Shown: piece by piece, positions 46,001-54,930 of the stretch
Layout of the letters: each line of letters begins with the position of its first letter
How positions within the stretch are numbered: position 1 is the stretch's first letter
Source: Inquilinus sp. Marseille-Q2685
GTDB lineage: Bacteria; Pseudomonadota; Alphaproteobacteria; DSM-16000; Inquilinaceae
Direction: 5' to 3'
Length of the DNA stretch: 64,000 bases
Assembly (NCBI RefSeq): GCF_916619195.1
Contig: NZ_CAKAKL010000001.1
Span: 1,736,001 to 1,800,000, forward strand
Made by a program: the position numbers and the translations under genes
Notes under the pieces: model-generated
Databases searched by the model: none
What the model was told of the DNA's origin: nothing
What the model saw: only the letters and a program-made list of their open reading frames with translations

Positions 46001-46813
46001 GTGGTCCGCGCCGCCCTGGCCGAGGACCTCGGCCGCGCCGGCGACATCACCAGCGCCGCGGTGATCCCGGCCGAGGCCCGGATGCGCGGCGCGATCGCCG
46101 CGCGCCAGCCCGGCACCGTGGCCGGCACCGACGCCGCCGCCCTGGCCTTCCGCCTGCTCGACCCCGCCATCGTGGTCACCGTGCTCATGCCCGACGGCAG
46201 CCGGGCGGCGCCGGGCGACGCGGTGATCCGGATCGACGGTCCGGCCCGGCCGATCCTGGCGGCGGAGCGGGTGGCGCTGAACCTGCTGTGCCATCTGTCC
46301 GGCGTCGCCACCGCCACCGCAGCGCTGGCCGCGGCCGCCCGGCCGCACAAGGCGCGCATCGCCTGCACCCGCAAGACCACGCCGGGGCTGCGGGCGCTGG
46401 AGAAGCACGCCGTGCGGGCCGGCGGCGGCGTCAACCACCGCTTCGGCCTCGACGACGCGGTGCTGATCAAGGACAACCACATCGCCGTGGCCGGCGGGGT
46501 ACGGCCGGCGATCGCCCGGGCCCGCGCCGCGGTCGGGCATCTGGTGAAGATCGAGGTGGAGGTCGACACGCTCGGCCAGCTCGACGAAGCCCTGGCCGAG
46601 GGCGTCGACGCCGTGCTGCTGGACAACATGACCCCGGACCAGCTGCGCGAGGCGGTGCGCCGGGTCGGTGGCCGGGCGGTGACCGAGGCCTCCGGCCGGG
46701 TGACGGCCGAGACGGTGCCGGCGATCGCCGCCGCGGGCGTCGACCTGATCTCCGCCGGCTGGATCACCCACTCGGCGCCGATCCTCGACCTGGGGCTGGA
46801 TTGGGAGGGGTGA
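46001..46813 (+). CDS. nadC: Nicotinate-nucleotide diphosphorylase (carboxylating), 5' end possibly frameshifted
   Basis: NadC makes nicotinate mononucleotide from quinolinate and PRPP. The frame from GTG 46001 gives 270 residues with [40 protein letters not shown] and [19 protein letters not shown], all diagnostic. The conserved N-terminal segment [19 protein letters not shown] runs upstream of this GTG, but the only nearby ATG (45963) is in another frame. Adding one C in the run at 45971-45980 would join ATG 45963 to the gene as M-D-L-P-P-L-P-A. So either the sequence has a base error or a true frameshift, or translation starts at the GTG with a shortened N-terminus. Confidence 0.9.
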   Translation: MVRAALAEDLGRAGDITSAAVIPAEARMRGAIAARQPGTVAGTDAAALAFRLLDPAIVVTVLMPDGSRAAPGDAVIRIDGPARPILAAERVALNLLCHLSGVATATAALAAAARPHKARIACTRKTTPGLRALEKHAVRAGGGVNHRFGLDDAVLIKDNHIAVAGGVRPAIARARAAVGHLVKIEVEVDTLGQLDEALAEGVDAVLLDNMTPDQLREAVRRVGGRAVTEASGRVTAETVPAIAAAGVDLISAGWITHSAPILDLGLDWEG

Positions 46814-46844
46814 GGCGAAACGGATGGGCCGGCTGCCGCCAACG

Positions 46845-47282
46845 TCACCCGGAGACCGGAGGCGCCCCACGCCGCTCGTCCTCCGCGAGCTGCGCCACGG
46901 CGGCGATGCGGCTGTCATAGGTCACGCCGTTGTACAGGTAGGAGACTCGGCCGGTGATCGGATCGGTCGACTCCCGGATCGGCGATGTCGACGGGCGTGG
47001 CGGCGGCGAGGACGGCGGCCGGTTCGGGGCCGGCCCGCCGTCCCGCAGCTTGTTGAGCTCCCCCCAGAGGTCGTGCCGCAGCCGGACGAGATCCAACCGC
47101 AGCAGCTCCGAATTCTCCAGGATCTGGGCCAGCGCCACGAACACGGCGGCGGAGATGAGTCCAGTGAGGAGGAAGGCGAGCCCCAGGAAGAAGCTCTCCG
47201 GCGCGCCGAACCAGCACCAGAGCGTCAGGACGAGGCCTGCCAGAAGCTCCAGGATGGCGATCACTCTCAATGTCGTCGGCAC
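46845..47282 (-). CDS. Small membrane protein of unknown function
   Basis: The 145-residue protein has two predicted membrane helices in its first ~55 residues (VIAILELLAGLVLTLWCWFG and FFLGLAFLLTGLISAAVFVA). A charged helical stretch (LLRLDLVRLRHDLWGELNKL) and a Pro-rich linker follow. The C-terminal ~45 residues include VSYLYNGVTYDSRIAAVAQL, which could be a small soluble module. I recognise no family. It is convergent with nadC, with 31 bp between the stops. Confidence 0.65.
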   Translation of the reverse strand: MPTTLRVIAILELLAGLVLTLWCWFGAPESFFLGLAFLLTGLISAAVFVALAQILENSELLRLDLVRLRHDLWGELNKLRDGGPAPNRPPSSPPPRPSTSPIRESTDPITGRVSYLYNGVTYDSRIAAVAQLAEDERRGAPPVSG

Positions 47283-47308
47283 GATCGTCTCCGTCTACAG
47301 GCCGGCCG

Positions 47309-47695
47309 TCAGCGGCTGCACGGGCCGATGATCCGGTCGACCGCCAGCACCGGCACCGCCGCGGCGCCGCGGCGGTCGAAGCGGCCATGGACCAGCAGGC
47401 AGCCGCCCGCGGCCCAGGCGCGCCAGATCTCACGGCGCACTTGGTCCAGCAGCTCGGCCCGCGCCGCGATCACCGGCGGCGCGTCGCCGGCATAGGCCGG
47501 GGGGACGGCCCCGGCCGCGACGCTCTCGTCGTCGACCGGCACCACGCCGCGCCACGGGCAGGGCTGCTTCAGGCAGCGCACGCCGGTGTCGCCGACCCGG
47601 AACAGCCCGGCCGGCGTCTCCTCGGCCGCGCCGGCGAAGGGCGCCGTCACCGCCAGAATCGCGGCCGTCGCCGTGGATGCCAGGGATCGTCTCAT
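47309..47695 (-). CDS. Secreted Cys-containing protein of unknown function
   Basis: The 128-residue protein has a signal peptide (residues 1-23, ...APFAGA). It has four cysteines that could form two disulfides, in VRCLKQPCPWRGVVPVDD, AAGGCLLVHGRFD and IIGPCSR. The AVPVLAVDRIIGPC ending resembles a small beta-rich periplasmic domain. I chose the ATG at 47695 because it starts a good signal sequence. It precedes the 46845 gene on the same strand with 26 bp between. Confidence 0.65.
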   Translation of the reverse strand: MRRSLASTATAAILAVTAPFAGAAEETPAGLFRVGDTGVRCLKQPCPWRGVVPVDDESVAAGAVPPAYAGDAPPVIAARAELLDQVRREIWRAWAAGGCLLVHGRFDRRGAAAVPVLAVDRIIGPCSR

Positions 47696-47882
47696 GCGGC
47701 CCTCCTTGCCGTCGCCTCCCACGCTCCCGGAACGCCATGGCGAAAGCATGGCCTCGTTCCCGCTCCGGCCCCACCCCGGCTCACGGTCGAGACTAGCCGG
47801 ATTCGCCGCCGGCGGCATTCCGTTCAGCGGATCGGCGTAAAGCTCTCGGCAACCGGGGGTTTCATCCGCTACAACGGCAAAG

Positions 47883-49031
47883 ATGACTCTGATCACCTCC
47901 ACCGCCGAGCTCGCCGCCTTCTGCGATCGCATGGCAGCGGCCGACTACATCGCCATCGACACCGAGTTCATGCGCGAGCACACCTTCTGGCCGAAGCTGT
48001 GCCTGGTGCAGATCGCCGGGCTGGACGAGGCGGCGGCGATCGACCCGCTGGCCCCCGGCATCGATCTGGCGCCGCTGTTCGCGCTGGTCCACGACCCGAA
48101 GGTGCTGAAGGTCTTCCACTCCGCCCGGCAGGATGTGGAGATCTTCGTCCATCTGACCGGCCAGGTGCCGACGCCGCTGTTCGACACCCAGGTCGCGGCC
48201 ATGGTCTGCGGCTTCGGCGAATCGGTCAGCTACGAGAACCTGGTCGGCAAGCTGGCCAATGCCCGGATCGACAAGTCGTCGCGCTTCACCGACTGGTCGC
48301 ACCGGCCCTTGACCGAACGCCAGATCGACTATGCGCTGGCCGACGTCATCCATCTGCGCCCGTCCTACGAGGCGTTGCGCAAGCAGCTGACCAAGTCCGG
48401 CCGCGAATCCTGGCTCGCCGAGGAGATGGCGATCCTGTGCGATCCGGCCACCTACCGTACCGAGCCCGATCAGGCCTGGCTGCGGCTGAAGCCGCGCAAC
48501 GCCTCGGCCAAGTTCCTGTCGATCCTGCGCGAGGTCGCGGCCTGGCGCGAGCGCGAGGCGCAGAAGCGCGACATCCCGCGCGGCCGCATCCTGAAGGACG
48601 AGGCCCTGCTGGAGATCGCGGCCCACACCCCGCGCGACATCGACGGCATGGCCCGGATCCGCGGCATGAGCCGCAACATGGCCGAGGGCTGGCAGGGCCA
48701 GGGGCTGATCGCGGCGGTCGAGCGCGGCCTGGCGACGCCGCCCGACCAGGCGCCGAAGCTGGCGCAGCGCCCGCCGACCCCGCCCGGCCTCGCGCCGCTG
48801 GTCGAGCTGATGCGCGTCCTCCTGAAGATGAAATGCGAGGACGAAGGCGTGGCCCAGAAGCTGGTCGCCGGCAGCGACGACCTGGAGGCCATCGCCATGG
48901 ACGACAACGCCCAGGTGCCGGCGCTGCACGGCTGGCGCCGCGAGATGTTCGGCGAGGATGCGCTGGCGCTGAAGCGCGGCGGCATCGCGCTGGCCGTGCA
49001 GGGACGGCGGATCCGGGTGGTGACACTCTAG
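47883..49031 (+). CDS. rnd: Ribonuclease D
   Basis: A 3'-5' exoribonuclease that trims tRNA precursors. The 382-residue protein has the DEDD motifs: AIDTEFMREHTFWPKLCLVQ (first Asp/Glu), VFHSARQDVEIFVHLTGQVP and YALADVIHLRPSYEAL. One HRDC domain (residues ~205-285, KFLSILREVAAWREREAQKR) follows, with a less conserved C-terminal region. Length is typical. It is divergent from the secreted Cys protein. Confidence 0.94.
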   Translation: MTLITSTAELAAFCDRMAAADYIAIDTEFMREHTFWPKLCLVQIAGLDEAAAIDPLAPGIDLAPLFALVHDPKVLKVFHSARQDVEIFVHLTGQVPTPLFDTQVAAMVCGFGESVSYENLVGKLANARIDKSSRFTDWSHRPLTERQIDYALADVIHLRPSYEALRKQLTKSGRESWLAEEMAILCDPATYRTEPDQAWLRLKPRNASAKFLSILREVAAWREREAQKRDIPRGRILKDEALLEIAAHTPRDIDGMARIRGMSRNMAEGWQGQGLIAAVERGLATPPDQAPKLAQRPPTPPGLAPLVELMRVLLKMKCEDEGVAQKLVAGSDDLEAIAMDDNAQVPALHGWRREMFGEDALALKRGGIALAVQGRRIRVVTL

Positions 49032-49044
49032 ACGGAGCAGGCGG

Positions 49045-50040
49045 ATGATGCGGAGCGCCCTGATCGGACTCGTCCTTCTCGTCGCGTCCGCCGCCGCCTC
49101 GGCGCAGGAGCAGGAGCCGCGCTTCGCCTGGCCGGCCGCCTGCACCCTGGGGCAGGACTGCTTCATCCAGAACTATGTCGACACCGCCCCCGGGCCGCGC
49201 TTCGCCAATTTCCGCTGCGACCGCCTGGGCTATGACGGCGACAACGGCATCGACATCCGCCTGCGCGACCTCGCCGCGATGCGCCAGGGCGTCGACATCC
49301 TGGCGGCGGCCGACGGCACTGTCCTCCGCGTCCGCGACGGCGAGCCCGACATCTCGGTCAAGGAGCGCGGAGCCGAGGCGGTGAAGGACGTGAAGGCCGG
49401 CAACGCCGTCATCATCGACCATGGCGGCGGCTGGCAGACGCGATATGCCCATATGAAGCAGGGCAGCATCCGGGTGAAGCCGGGCGATACGGTCAAGACC
49501 GGCCAGCCCCTGGGCCAGATCGGCCTGTCCGGCAGCACCGAGTTCCCGCATGTCGAGTTCACCGTGATGAAGGCGCAGGGTGACGGCGCTGTCGAGGCCT
49601 TCATCGATCCCTTCACCGCCCTGCCGATCGGTTCGGGCTGCGAGACGGCCGGCCATCCTCTGTGGGCCGCGGATGTGCCCTATATCCCGACCGGCCTGCT
49701 GATCGCCGGCTTCGCCGCCGGCCCGGCCGATTGGGAGACCGCCCGGCGCGGCGATTACGCCGGCATCAAGGGCGGCCGAAACGCACCGCTGGTGCTGTGG
49801 GCCGAGAGCTTCGGCGTGCGGGGCGGCGACACCCAGACGGTCGTCATCACCGGCCCGGACGGCAAGCCGGTGCACCAGGACCGGACCGTGCTGGCCGAAT
49901 CGAAGAATCTCTGGTCCGTGTTCAGCGGCCGGCGCGCCCCGCCGGGGGGCTGGAAGCCCGGGACCTATACCGGCCGATACCAGCTGGAGCGGAACAGCGT
50001 CCTGGTGATCGACACCGAGCGGAAGGTCGAGATCCCGTGA
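49045..50040 (+). CDS. M23/LytM-fold periplasmic protein with altered metal ligands
   Basis: The 331-residue protein has a signal peptide (to ASAQ ~residue 20) and a LytM-type beta domain: ADGTVLRVRDGEPDISV, VIIDHGGGWQTRYAHMKQGS, VKPGDTVKTGQPLGQIGLSG. In active M23 peptidases zinc is held by HxxxD and HxH. Here the first motif reads DGDNGIDI (Asp66 for His, Asp70 kept). The last reads FPHVEFTV (His169 kept, Glu171 for the second His). It may be inactive, like EnvC-type activators, or bind another metal. A ~120-residue C-terminal domain follows. The GST gene overlaps its stop. Confidence 0.82.
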   Translation: MMRSALIGLVLLVASAAASAQEQEPRFAWPAACTLGQDCFIQNYVDTAPGPRFANFRCDRLGYDGDNGIDIRLRDLAAMRQGVDILAAADGTVLRVRDGEPDISVKERGAEAVKDVKAGNAVIIDHGGGWQTRYAHMKQGSIRVKPGDTVKTGQPLGQIGLSGSTEFPHVEFTVMKAQGDGAVEAFIDPFTALPIGSGCETAGHPLWAADVPYIPTGLLIAGFAAGPADWETARRGDYAGIKGGRNAPLVLWAESFGVRGGDTQTVVITGPDGKPVHQDRTVLAESKNLWSVFSGRRAPPGGWKPGTYTGRYQLERNSVLVIDTERKVEIP

Positions 50041-50669
50041 CCGCGATCCTCTACGGCGCCCGTTACAGCGTCTATGTCCGCGCCGCGCTGATGGCGCTGC
50101 AGGAGAAGGGCGTACCGTTCGACCTGGTCGAGGTCGACATCTTCGCCGCCGAAGGGCCGCCGCCGGGCTATCTCGGCCGGCACCCCTTCGGCCGCATCCC
50201 CGCCTTCGAGCATGACGGCTTCGCCCTTTACGAGACCGCCGCGATCACCCGCTATGTCGACGAGGCCTTTCCCGGCCCGGCGCTGCAGCCCGCCGATGCC
50301 CGCGGCCGCGCCCGGATGACCCAGATCATCGGCGTGCTGGACAGCTATGCCTACCGCCCGCTGGTCTGGGACGTCTATGTCGAGCGGGTGTCGAAGCCGC
50401 ACGCCGGCCGGCCGGGCGACGAGGCCCGGATCGCCGCCGCCCTGCCGCGGGCCGGCCTCTGCCTTGACGTGCTCGAAGGCTTCCTCGGCGACGGCCCCTG
50501 GCTGCTGGGCGACGCGCTCAGCCTCGCCGACCTGCACGCGGCGCCGATCCTCGGTTATTTCCGGATGGCGCCGGAGGGGCGCGACCTGCTGGCGCGGCAC
50601 GAAAGGCTGGCCGCCTGGTGGGACCGCATCGCCGCCCGGCCGAGCGCCGAGGTGCTCGGCCGGAGCTAG
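50037..50669 (+). CDS. Glutathione S-transferase family protein
   Basis: The 210-residue protein has a thioredoxin-like N-terminal domain (ILYGARYSVYVRAALMALQE, HPFGRIPAFEHDGFALYETA with the cis-Pro and glutathione gamma-Glu-binding ETA) and an all-helical C-terminal domain ending LAAWWDRIAARPS. The start is a GTG at 50037 that overlaps the previous stop (GTGA), indicating coupling with the M23-like gene. The active Ser/Tyr is in the GARYSVYVR loop. Substrate unknown. Confidence 0.87.
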   Translation: MTAILYGARYSVYVRAALMALQEKGVPFDLVEVDIFAAEGPPPGYLGRHPFGRIPAFEHDGFALYETAAITRYVDEAFPGPALQPADARGRARMTQIIGVLDSYAYRPLVWDVYVERVSKPHAGRPGDEARIAAALPRAGLCLDVLEGFLGDGPWLLGDALSLADLHAAPILGYFRMAPEGRDLLARHERLAAWWDRIAARPSAEVLGRS

Positions 50670-50684
50670 CGGAAGAACACACGG

Positions 50685-51098
50685 TCATGGCGGCGCAAGC
50701 GCGCCCGGCACGATGTCGGTGTTCTGGGCGATCCGAACCCGCCAGCCGCCCGAGACTTCGGTCAGCACCAGAAGCAGTATACCTTGCCGCCGCCCGGCCG
50801 GAGTGCCGTCCGGCGCGCTCTGGCCGGTAAGCGTCCAGGCCACGTGCAAGGCGGCGGTTCCCGGTCCCAGACGGGAGACCTTGGCGATGCCGCCTTCCAG
50901 GCGGCTGTCCTTGAAGATGGTCGCATGTGTCGCCGCATGGGCGGCTTCGATCTCGGCCCGGCTTCGCCACCACAGGCCGACGACATTGACGAAGTCCGCA
51001 TCCTCCACGAACAGCGCGGCCAGCGCCGCCATGTCGTGGCGGTTCCAGGCCGCGATGAACGCGGCCGGAACGTCCTCCAGCTCAAGGGCCTCCGACAT
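50685..51098 (-). CDS. SgcJ/EcaC-type NTF2-like (SnoaL/DUF4440) protein
   Basis: The 137-residue protein has an NTF2-like cone fold pattern: AAFIAAWNRHDMAALAALFV, EDADFVNVVGLWWRSRAEIE, ATIFKDSRLEGGIAKVSRLG, TAALHVAWTLTGQS and a final beta strand ILLLVLTEVSGGWRVRIAQN. These proteins are small enzymes or ligand binders with varied roles. I chose the ATG at 51098 with GGGAGCTGACA upstream. It is convergent with the GST gene. Confidence 0.85.
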   Translation of the reverse strand: MSEALELEDVPAAFIAAWNRHDMAALAALFVEDADFVNVVGLWWRSRAEIEAAHAATHATIFKDSRLEGGIAKVSRLGPGTAALHVAWTLTGQSAPDGTPAGRRQGILLLVLTEVSGGWRVRIAQNTDIVPGALAPP

Positions 51099-51167
51099 TG
51101 TCAGCTCCCGACCTGCCGGTGCGATCTTTTGGACTCTACCTCGGATTTGCACCCGCCGAAATCGGGG

Positions 51168-51329
51168 TTACTCCCAGACGTGTGAACGCCCCGGCGCCAG
51201 CAGCACCGCGCGCAGATGGGCGACGATCCGCGCCTCGTTCTCGGCCGAACGGCTGGCCGCCCCTGCCGGCGAGCGCGAGGCTTCGCCATCCGTTCCCGGC
51301 CGCGCCGCGGCCGCACCATCCTGCCCCAT
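51168..51329 (-). CDS. 53-residue hypothetical protein
   Basis: Within the 326-bp gap between 51099 and 51424 an ORF reads MGQDGAAAARPGTDGEASRS, then a helix ENEARIVAHLRAVLLAPGRS and ends HVWE. The Ala/Gly-rich start is low-complexity and the C-terminal half is amphipathic. A GGGGGA sequence precedes ATG 51329 (or ATG 51335). No family recognised; the rest of the gap shows no other feature. Confidence 0.4.
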   Translation of the reverse strand: MGQDGAAAARPGTDGEASRSPAGAASRSAENEARIVAHLRAVLLAPGRSHVWE

Positions 51330-51424
51330 GATCATCCCCCGGAGATGTCGATCACGGCCAGTTCAACCGGGGAAAATGGCGTCATCGGGCCGATCCGGCG
51401 TCGCCTTCCGCCACAATCGTGGCG

Positions 51425-52312
51425 TCAGGCGCGGATGGCCCCGGCCGGCGCCGCGTCGGCGAAGACGAAGGGCCGGACCAGCAGCCGGCGCTTCCAGTGC
51501 AGGAGTCCGAGCCCGCCCTGCTCCAGGGCGCCGTAGAGGACGAAGCGCACGCCCTGCACCCGCGGGTCCTCGCGGCGCAGCAGCCAGCGCACGATCTCGA
51601 CGAACAGCAGCTTCATCGCGCCGGAGGAGAGGTGTGCGGCATGGCCGAGGAAGCTGACGATGCGGATGATGTTGCCGATCCGGCGCAGCACGATGGTGCC
51701 GACCAGCCGGTCCCGGCCGTCCTCATCGATGAACACGCCCCAGTCGACCGCCCAGTGCTCCGGGCATTCGGCGTCGAGCCAGGGGTCGCCCTTCACGGCG
51801 CTGCCGCGGCCGAAGCGCTGGGCGAAGGCCTGCGGCACCGGCCCGCCGGAGCGGAACAGCTTCGACGCCTCGATGTCCCGCATGTCGTCGCCCTGGGCGA
51901 AGCGGTCGAAGATCCGGCAGCGATAGCCGGCCTTCGCGGCCTTGCGCGTCTCGCGCAGGATGTAGCCGAAGGAGTGCTTCCGGATCTCCTTCTCATAGGC
52001 CTCGGCATCGGCGAAGGGATCGAGGTCGAGCAGGCAGGGCGTGCCCTGCCACAGCCGGGCGATGCCGTCCGGCCCGCGCCGCGTGTACTTCGCCAGATAG
52101 TCGCGATGCGCCGACACCATGTGGCGGCAGAGATGCCCGCCGGTGCAGCCCTCGGTCTGCAGCCGCAGCGCCGCCTCCGGCAGGTCGGCGGTGCGCAGCC
52201 CCCAGATGCGCAGGCGCTGCTCCTTGCGCAGCCGGAACAGCACCGGCTCGACCCCGCCGAGATAGGCCCGCATCGCGATACCGGAAACAGAGATCGCCAC
52301 GAAACCTCTCAT
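51425..52312 (-). CDS. Conserved hypothetical protein (possible GNAT/FemX-like fold)
   Basis: The 295-residue protein has no motif I can name. AYEKEIRKHSFGYILRETRK and RAAKAGYRCRIFDRFAQGDD-type segments, then DWGVFIDEDGRDRLVGTIVL and LRRIGNIIRIVSFLGHAAHL with SGAMKLLFVEIVRWLLR, resemble the beta-strand/helix order of an acyltransferase. That is weak evidence. The ATG at 52312 has AGGAT upstream, and a good promoter lies at 52334-52363. No operon partner. Confidence 0.68.
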   Translation of the reverse strand: MRGFVAISVSGIAMRAYLGGVEPVLFRLRKEQRLRIWGLRTADLPEAALRLQTEGCTGGHLCRHMVSAHRDYLAKYTRRGPDGIARLWQGTPCLLDLDPFADAEAYEKEIRKHSFGYILRETRKAAKAGYRCRIFDRFAQGDDMRDIEASKLFRSGGPVPQAFAQRFGRGSAVKGDPWLDAECPEHWAVDWGVFIDEDGRDRLVGTIVLRRIGNIIRIVSFLGHAAHLSSGAMKLLFVEIVRWLLRREDPRVQGVRFVLYGALEQGGLGLLHWKRRLLVRPFVFADAAPAGAIRA

Positions 52313-52333
52313 CGAATCCTGCAATCCGATGCG

Positions 52334-52363
52334 ATTATGGCGACAATCCCTGCCTTCGATCAA
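52334..52363 (-). promoter_or_regulatory. Promoter of the 51425-52312 gene
   Basis: On the minus strand TTGATC (52363-52358) and CATAAT (52339-52334) are 18 bp apart, about 20 bp before the ATG. They lie in a locally AT-rich stretch. Confidence 0.5.
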
Positions 52364-52525
52364 TGAATTCAGGCCGAAACCTCAGAACTATCAGCCCCAG
52401 TTTTACGAAAATCCAATATTAGGGAACTAAATCCTACCGCGGTGCCCGGTTCTGCTCGGCGGTTTCCCGGCCGTCCGATCTCTGGCACGCTGCCCGCGGC
52501 CGGCGGTGCCGGCGGAGGCCTGGAC

Positions 52526-53152
52526 ATGACGCTCGACGACTATCTCCTTTTCCTGCCCGCCTGCTTCGCGCTGAACATGGCGTTCGGGCCGAACAACCTG
52601 CTGTCGCTGTCGAACGGCGCCCGCGACGGCACGCTGCGCGCCGTGGCCGCCGCCTCCGGCCGGCTGGTCGCCTTCGCCATCATGATCGCCATCGCCGGGC
52701 TCGGCCTCGGCACGCTGCTCACCGCCTCCGAGCTGGCCTTCGCGGTGGTGAAATGGCTGGGCGCCGCCTATCTGGTCTGGCTCGGCATCAAGCTGCTGCG
52801 GGCCGACGCCCCGGCGCCGGACCGGGAGGCGGCCGGGCGGCTGCAGCCGCTCGGCGCCCTGATCCGGCAGGAATTCTGGGTCGCAGCCGGCAACCCGAAG
52901 GCGATCCTGATCTTCACCGCCTTCTTCCCGCAATTCGTGGTGCCGCAGGACTATGCCGCCAGCTTCACCCTGCTCGGCGCCAGCTTCCTGGTGCTGGAGG
53001 GGGTGGCGATCACGATCTACGCCCTGATCGGCGCCCGGCTCGGCCGCACCTTTCGCAGCGCCCGGCCGTTCCGCTGGTTCAACCGGATCTCCGGCGGCCT
53101 GATGATCGGCTTCGGCCTGCTGCTCGCCGCCGCCCGCCGGCCCGCGGGGTAG
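52526..53152 (+). CDS. LysE/RhtB family amino acid exporter
   Basis: The 208-residue protein has about six membrane helices and LysE-family features: LLFLPACFALNMAFGPNNLL (in place of the usual PGP motif), SLSNGARDGTLRAVAAASG, AFAVVKWLGAAYLVWLGIKL and FWVAAGNPKAILIFTAFFPQ. It would export an amino acid or derivative across the inner membrane. The ATG at 52526 has GGAGG eight bases upstream. Confidence 0.9.
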   Translation: MTLDDYLLFLPACFALNMAFGPNNLLSLSNGARDGTLRAVAAASGRLVAFAIMIAIAGLGLGTLLTASELAFAVVKWLGAAYLVWLGIKLLRADAPAPDREAAGRLQPLGALIRQEFWVAAGNPKAILIFTAFFPQFVVPQDYAASFTLLGASFLVLEGVAITIYALIGARLGRTFRSARPFRWFNRISGGLMIGFGLLLAAARRPAG

Positions 53153-53174
53153 GCCGACGAGCCCGGGAAGGATC

Positions 53175-53777
53175 ATGACCGATCACCGCCAATATGCGCC
53201 CGCCGCGGCGCGCAATCGGGATCCGATCCTCGCCGTGCTGCGCGGCGTGCTGCCCCGGACCGGCACGGTGCTGGAGATCGCCAGCGGATCGGGCGAGCAC
53301 ATCGTGCATTTCGCCGCTGCCATACCCGACCTGGTGTTCCAGCCGTCCGACCCGAATCCGGAGGCGCGTCGCAGCATCGCGGCCTGGACAGCGGACAGCG
53401 GCCTGGCCAATCTGCGCCCGCCCCTGGCGCTGGACGCCGCGGCCGCGTCCTGGCCGGTCACCACGGCCGACGCGGTGCTGTGCATCAACATGATCCACAT
53501 CTCGCCCTGGGCTGCGACCGAAGGGCTGATGCGCGGCGCCGCTTCGATCCTGCCGCCGGGCGCCGCCCTGTACCTCTACGGCCCCTATCGCCGCGCCGGC
53601 GTGGCGACCGCACCGAGCAACGAGGCGTTCGACCGCGATCTGCGGCAGCGTAACACGGATTGGGGTTTGCGGGAGTTGGAGGCCGTCGCCGAACTCGCCG
53701 CCGCAACCGGCTTCTCAGGCCCGGAGGTCGCCGAGATGCCGGCCAACAATCTGAGCGTCGTGTTCCGCCGGATCTGA
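53175..53777 (+). CDS. DUF938 SAM-dependent methyltransferase-like protein
   Basis: The 200-residue protein matches DUF938. It starts with YAPAAARNRDPILAVLRGVL, has the SAM-binding motif VLEIASGSGEHIVHFAAAIP, DAVLCINMIHISPWAATEGL, and LYLYGPYRRAGVATAPSNEA followed by FDRDLRQRNTDWGLRELEAV. The substrate is not known. It follows the LysE gene by 22 bp on the same strand and is convergent with pyrC. Confidence 0.9.
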   Translation: MTDHRQYAPAAARNRDPILAVLRGVLPRTGTVLEIASGSGEHIVHFAAAIPDLVFQPSDPNPEARRSIAAWTADSGLANLRPPLALDAAAASWPVTTADAVLCINMIHISPWAATEGLMRGAASILPPGAALYLYGPYRRAGVATAPSNEAFDRDLRQRNTDWGLRELEAVAELAAATGFSGPEVAEMPANNLSVVFRRI

Positions 53778-53789
53778 TCGGCTACAGCT

Positions 53790-54833
53790 TCAGGCTTCCA
53801 CCCGCCAGCCCGGAACGGTCTTGCCGCGGAAGACATGGACGTCGTCGCCGCCCGGCACCGCCAGCCGCTCCGGCAGCTCCTCGGCGCCGCGGAGCAGGGT
53901 GACGCTCTCCTCGTTCACTGGCAGGCCGTAGAAGGCCGGGCCGTTCAGCGCGGCGAAGGCCTCGAACCGGTCCAGCGCCCCCTCCTCCTCGAACACCTGG
54001 GCGTAGCAGGCGACCGCGACGCGGGCGTTGAACACGCCGGCGCAGCCGCAGGCCGCCTCCTTCGCATGCACTGGATGCGGCGCGGAATCGGTGCCGAGGA
54101 AGAAGCGCGGATCGCCCGAGGTTGCCGCGCGGCGCAGCGCTAGGCGGTGCTGCTCGCGCTTCACCACCGGCAGGCAGTAATAGTGCGGCCGCACCCCGCC
54201 GACCAGCAGGTCGTTGCGGTTCAGCACCAGGTGCTGCGGCGTGATCGTGGCGCCGACCCGGCCGTCGCCCTGGGCCTGCACGAAGTCGACCCCGTCCTGG
54301 GTGGTGACGTGCTCCATGACGATCCGCAGCTCCGGGAAGTCGGCGCGGATCGGCTGCAGGTGGCGCTCGATGAACACCGCTTCGCGGTCGAAGATGTCGA
54401 CATCGGGATCCACCACCTCGCCATGCACCAGGAGCGGCAGTCCGATCGCCTGCATCCGTTCCAGCACCGGGCGGACCTTGGCGAGATCGCGCACCCCGCC
54501 ATGCGAGTTGGTGGTGGCGCCGGCGGGGTACAGCTTCACGGCGGTCAGCACGCCCTCCTCCCGGCCACGAACGAGGTCGTCGGGGTCGGTGCCCTCGGTC
54601 AGGTAGGCGGTCATGAGCGGAGTGAAGCGCGCGCCCTCGGGCAGCGCCGCCAGGATGCGGTCGCGATAGGCCCGGGCGTCGGCGGCGGTCACCACCGGCG
54701 GCGTCAGGTTCGGCATGATGATGGCGCGGGCGAAATGCGCCGTCGTATGCGGCAGGACCGCGCGCAGCATGGCGCCGTCGCGCAGATGCAGATGCCAGTC
54801 GTCGGGGCGGCGGATGATCAAGCGGTCGGTCAT
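53790..54833 (-). CDS. pyrC: Dihydroorotase
   Basis: PyrC closes carbamoyl-aspartate to dihydroorotate in pyrimidine synthesis. The 347-residue type II enzyme shows the zinc motif [13 protein letters not shown], the carboxylated Lys in [18 protein letters not shown], His in [31 protein letters not shown]-type [12 protein letters not shown] and [20 protein letters not shown] with the catalytic Asp. Length fits E. coli PyrC. It is divergent from pyrE across a 383-bp region filled by an inverted-repeat element. Confidence 0.96.
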   Translation of the reverse strand: MTDRLIIRRPDDWHLHLRDGAMLRAVLPHTTAHFARAIIMPNLTPPVVTAADARAYRDRILAALPEGARFTPLMTAYLTEGTDPDDLVRGREEGVLTAVKLYPAGATTNSHGGVRDLAKVRPVLERMQAIGLPLLVHGEVVDPDVDIFDREAVFIERHLQPIRADFPELRIVMEHVTTQDGVDFVQAQGDGRVGATITPQHLVLNRNDLLVGGVRPHYYCLPVVKREQHRLALRRAATSGDPRFFLGTDSAPHPVHAKEAACGCAGVFNARVAVACYAQVFEEEGALDRFEAFAALNGPAFYGLPVNEESVTLLRGAEELPERLAVPGGDDVHVFRGKTVPGWRVEA

Positions 54834-54930
54834 GGCGGGGCGTCCTGCTGCGGCGGCCGGATCATGGCCATGCGGCAGAAATACCGCAAGCGCGCTTGCC
54901 AGATGGCAGCCCCGGTCCTAACAAGCCCTC

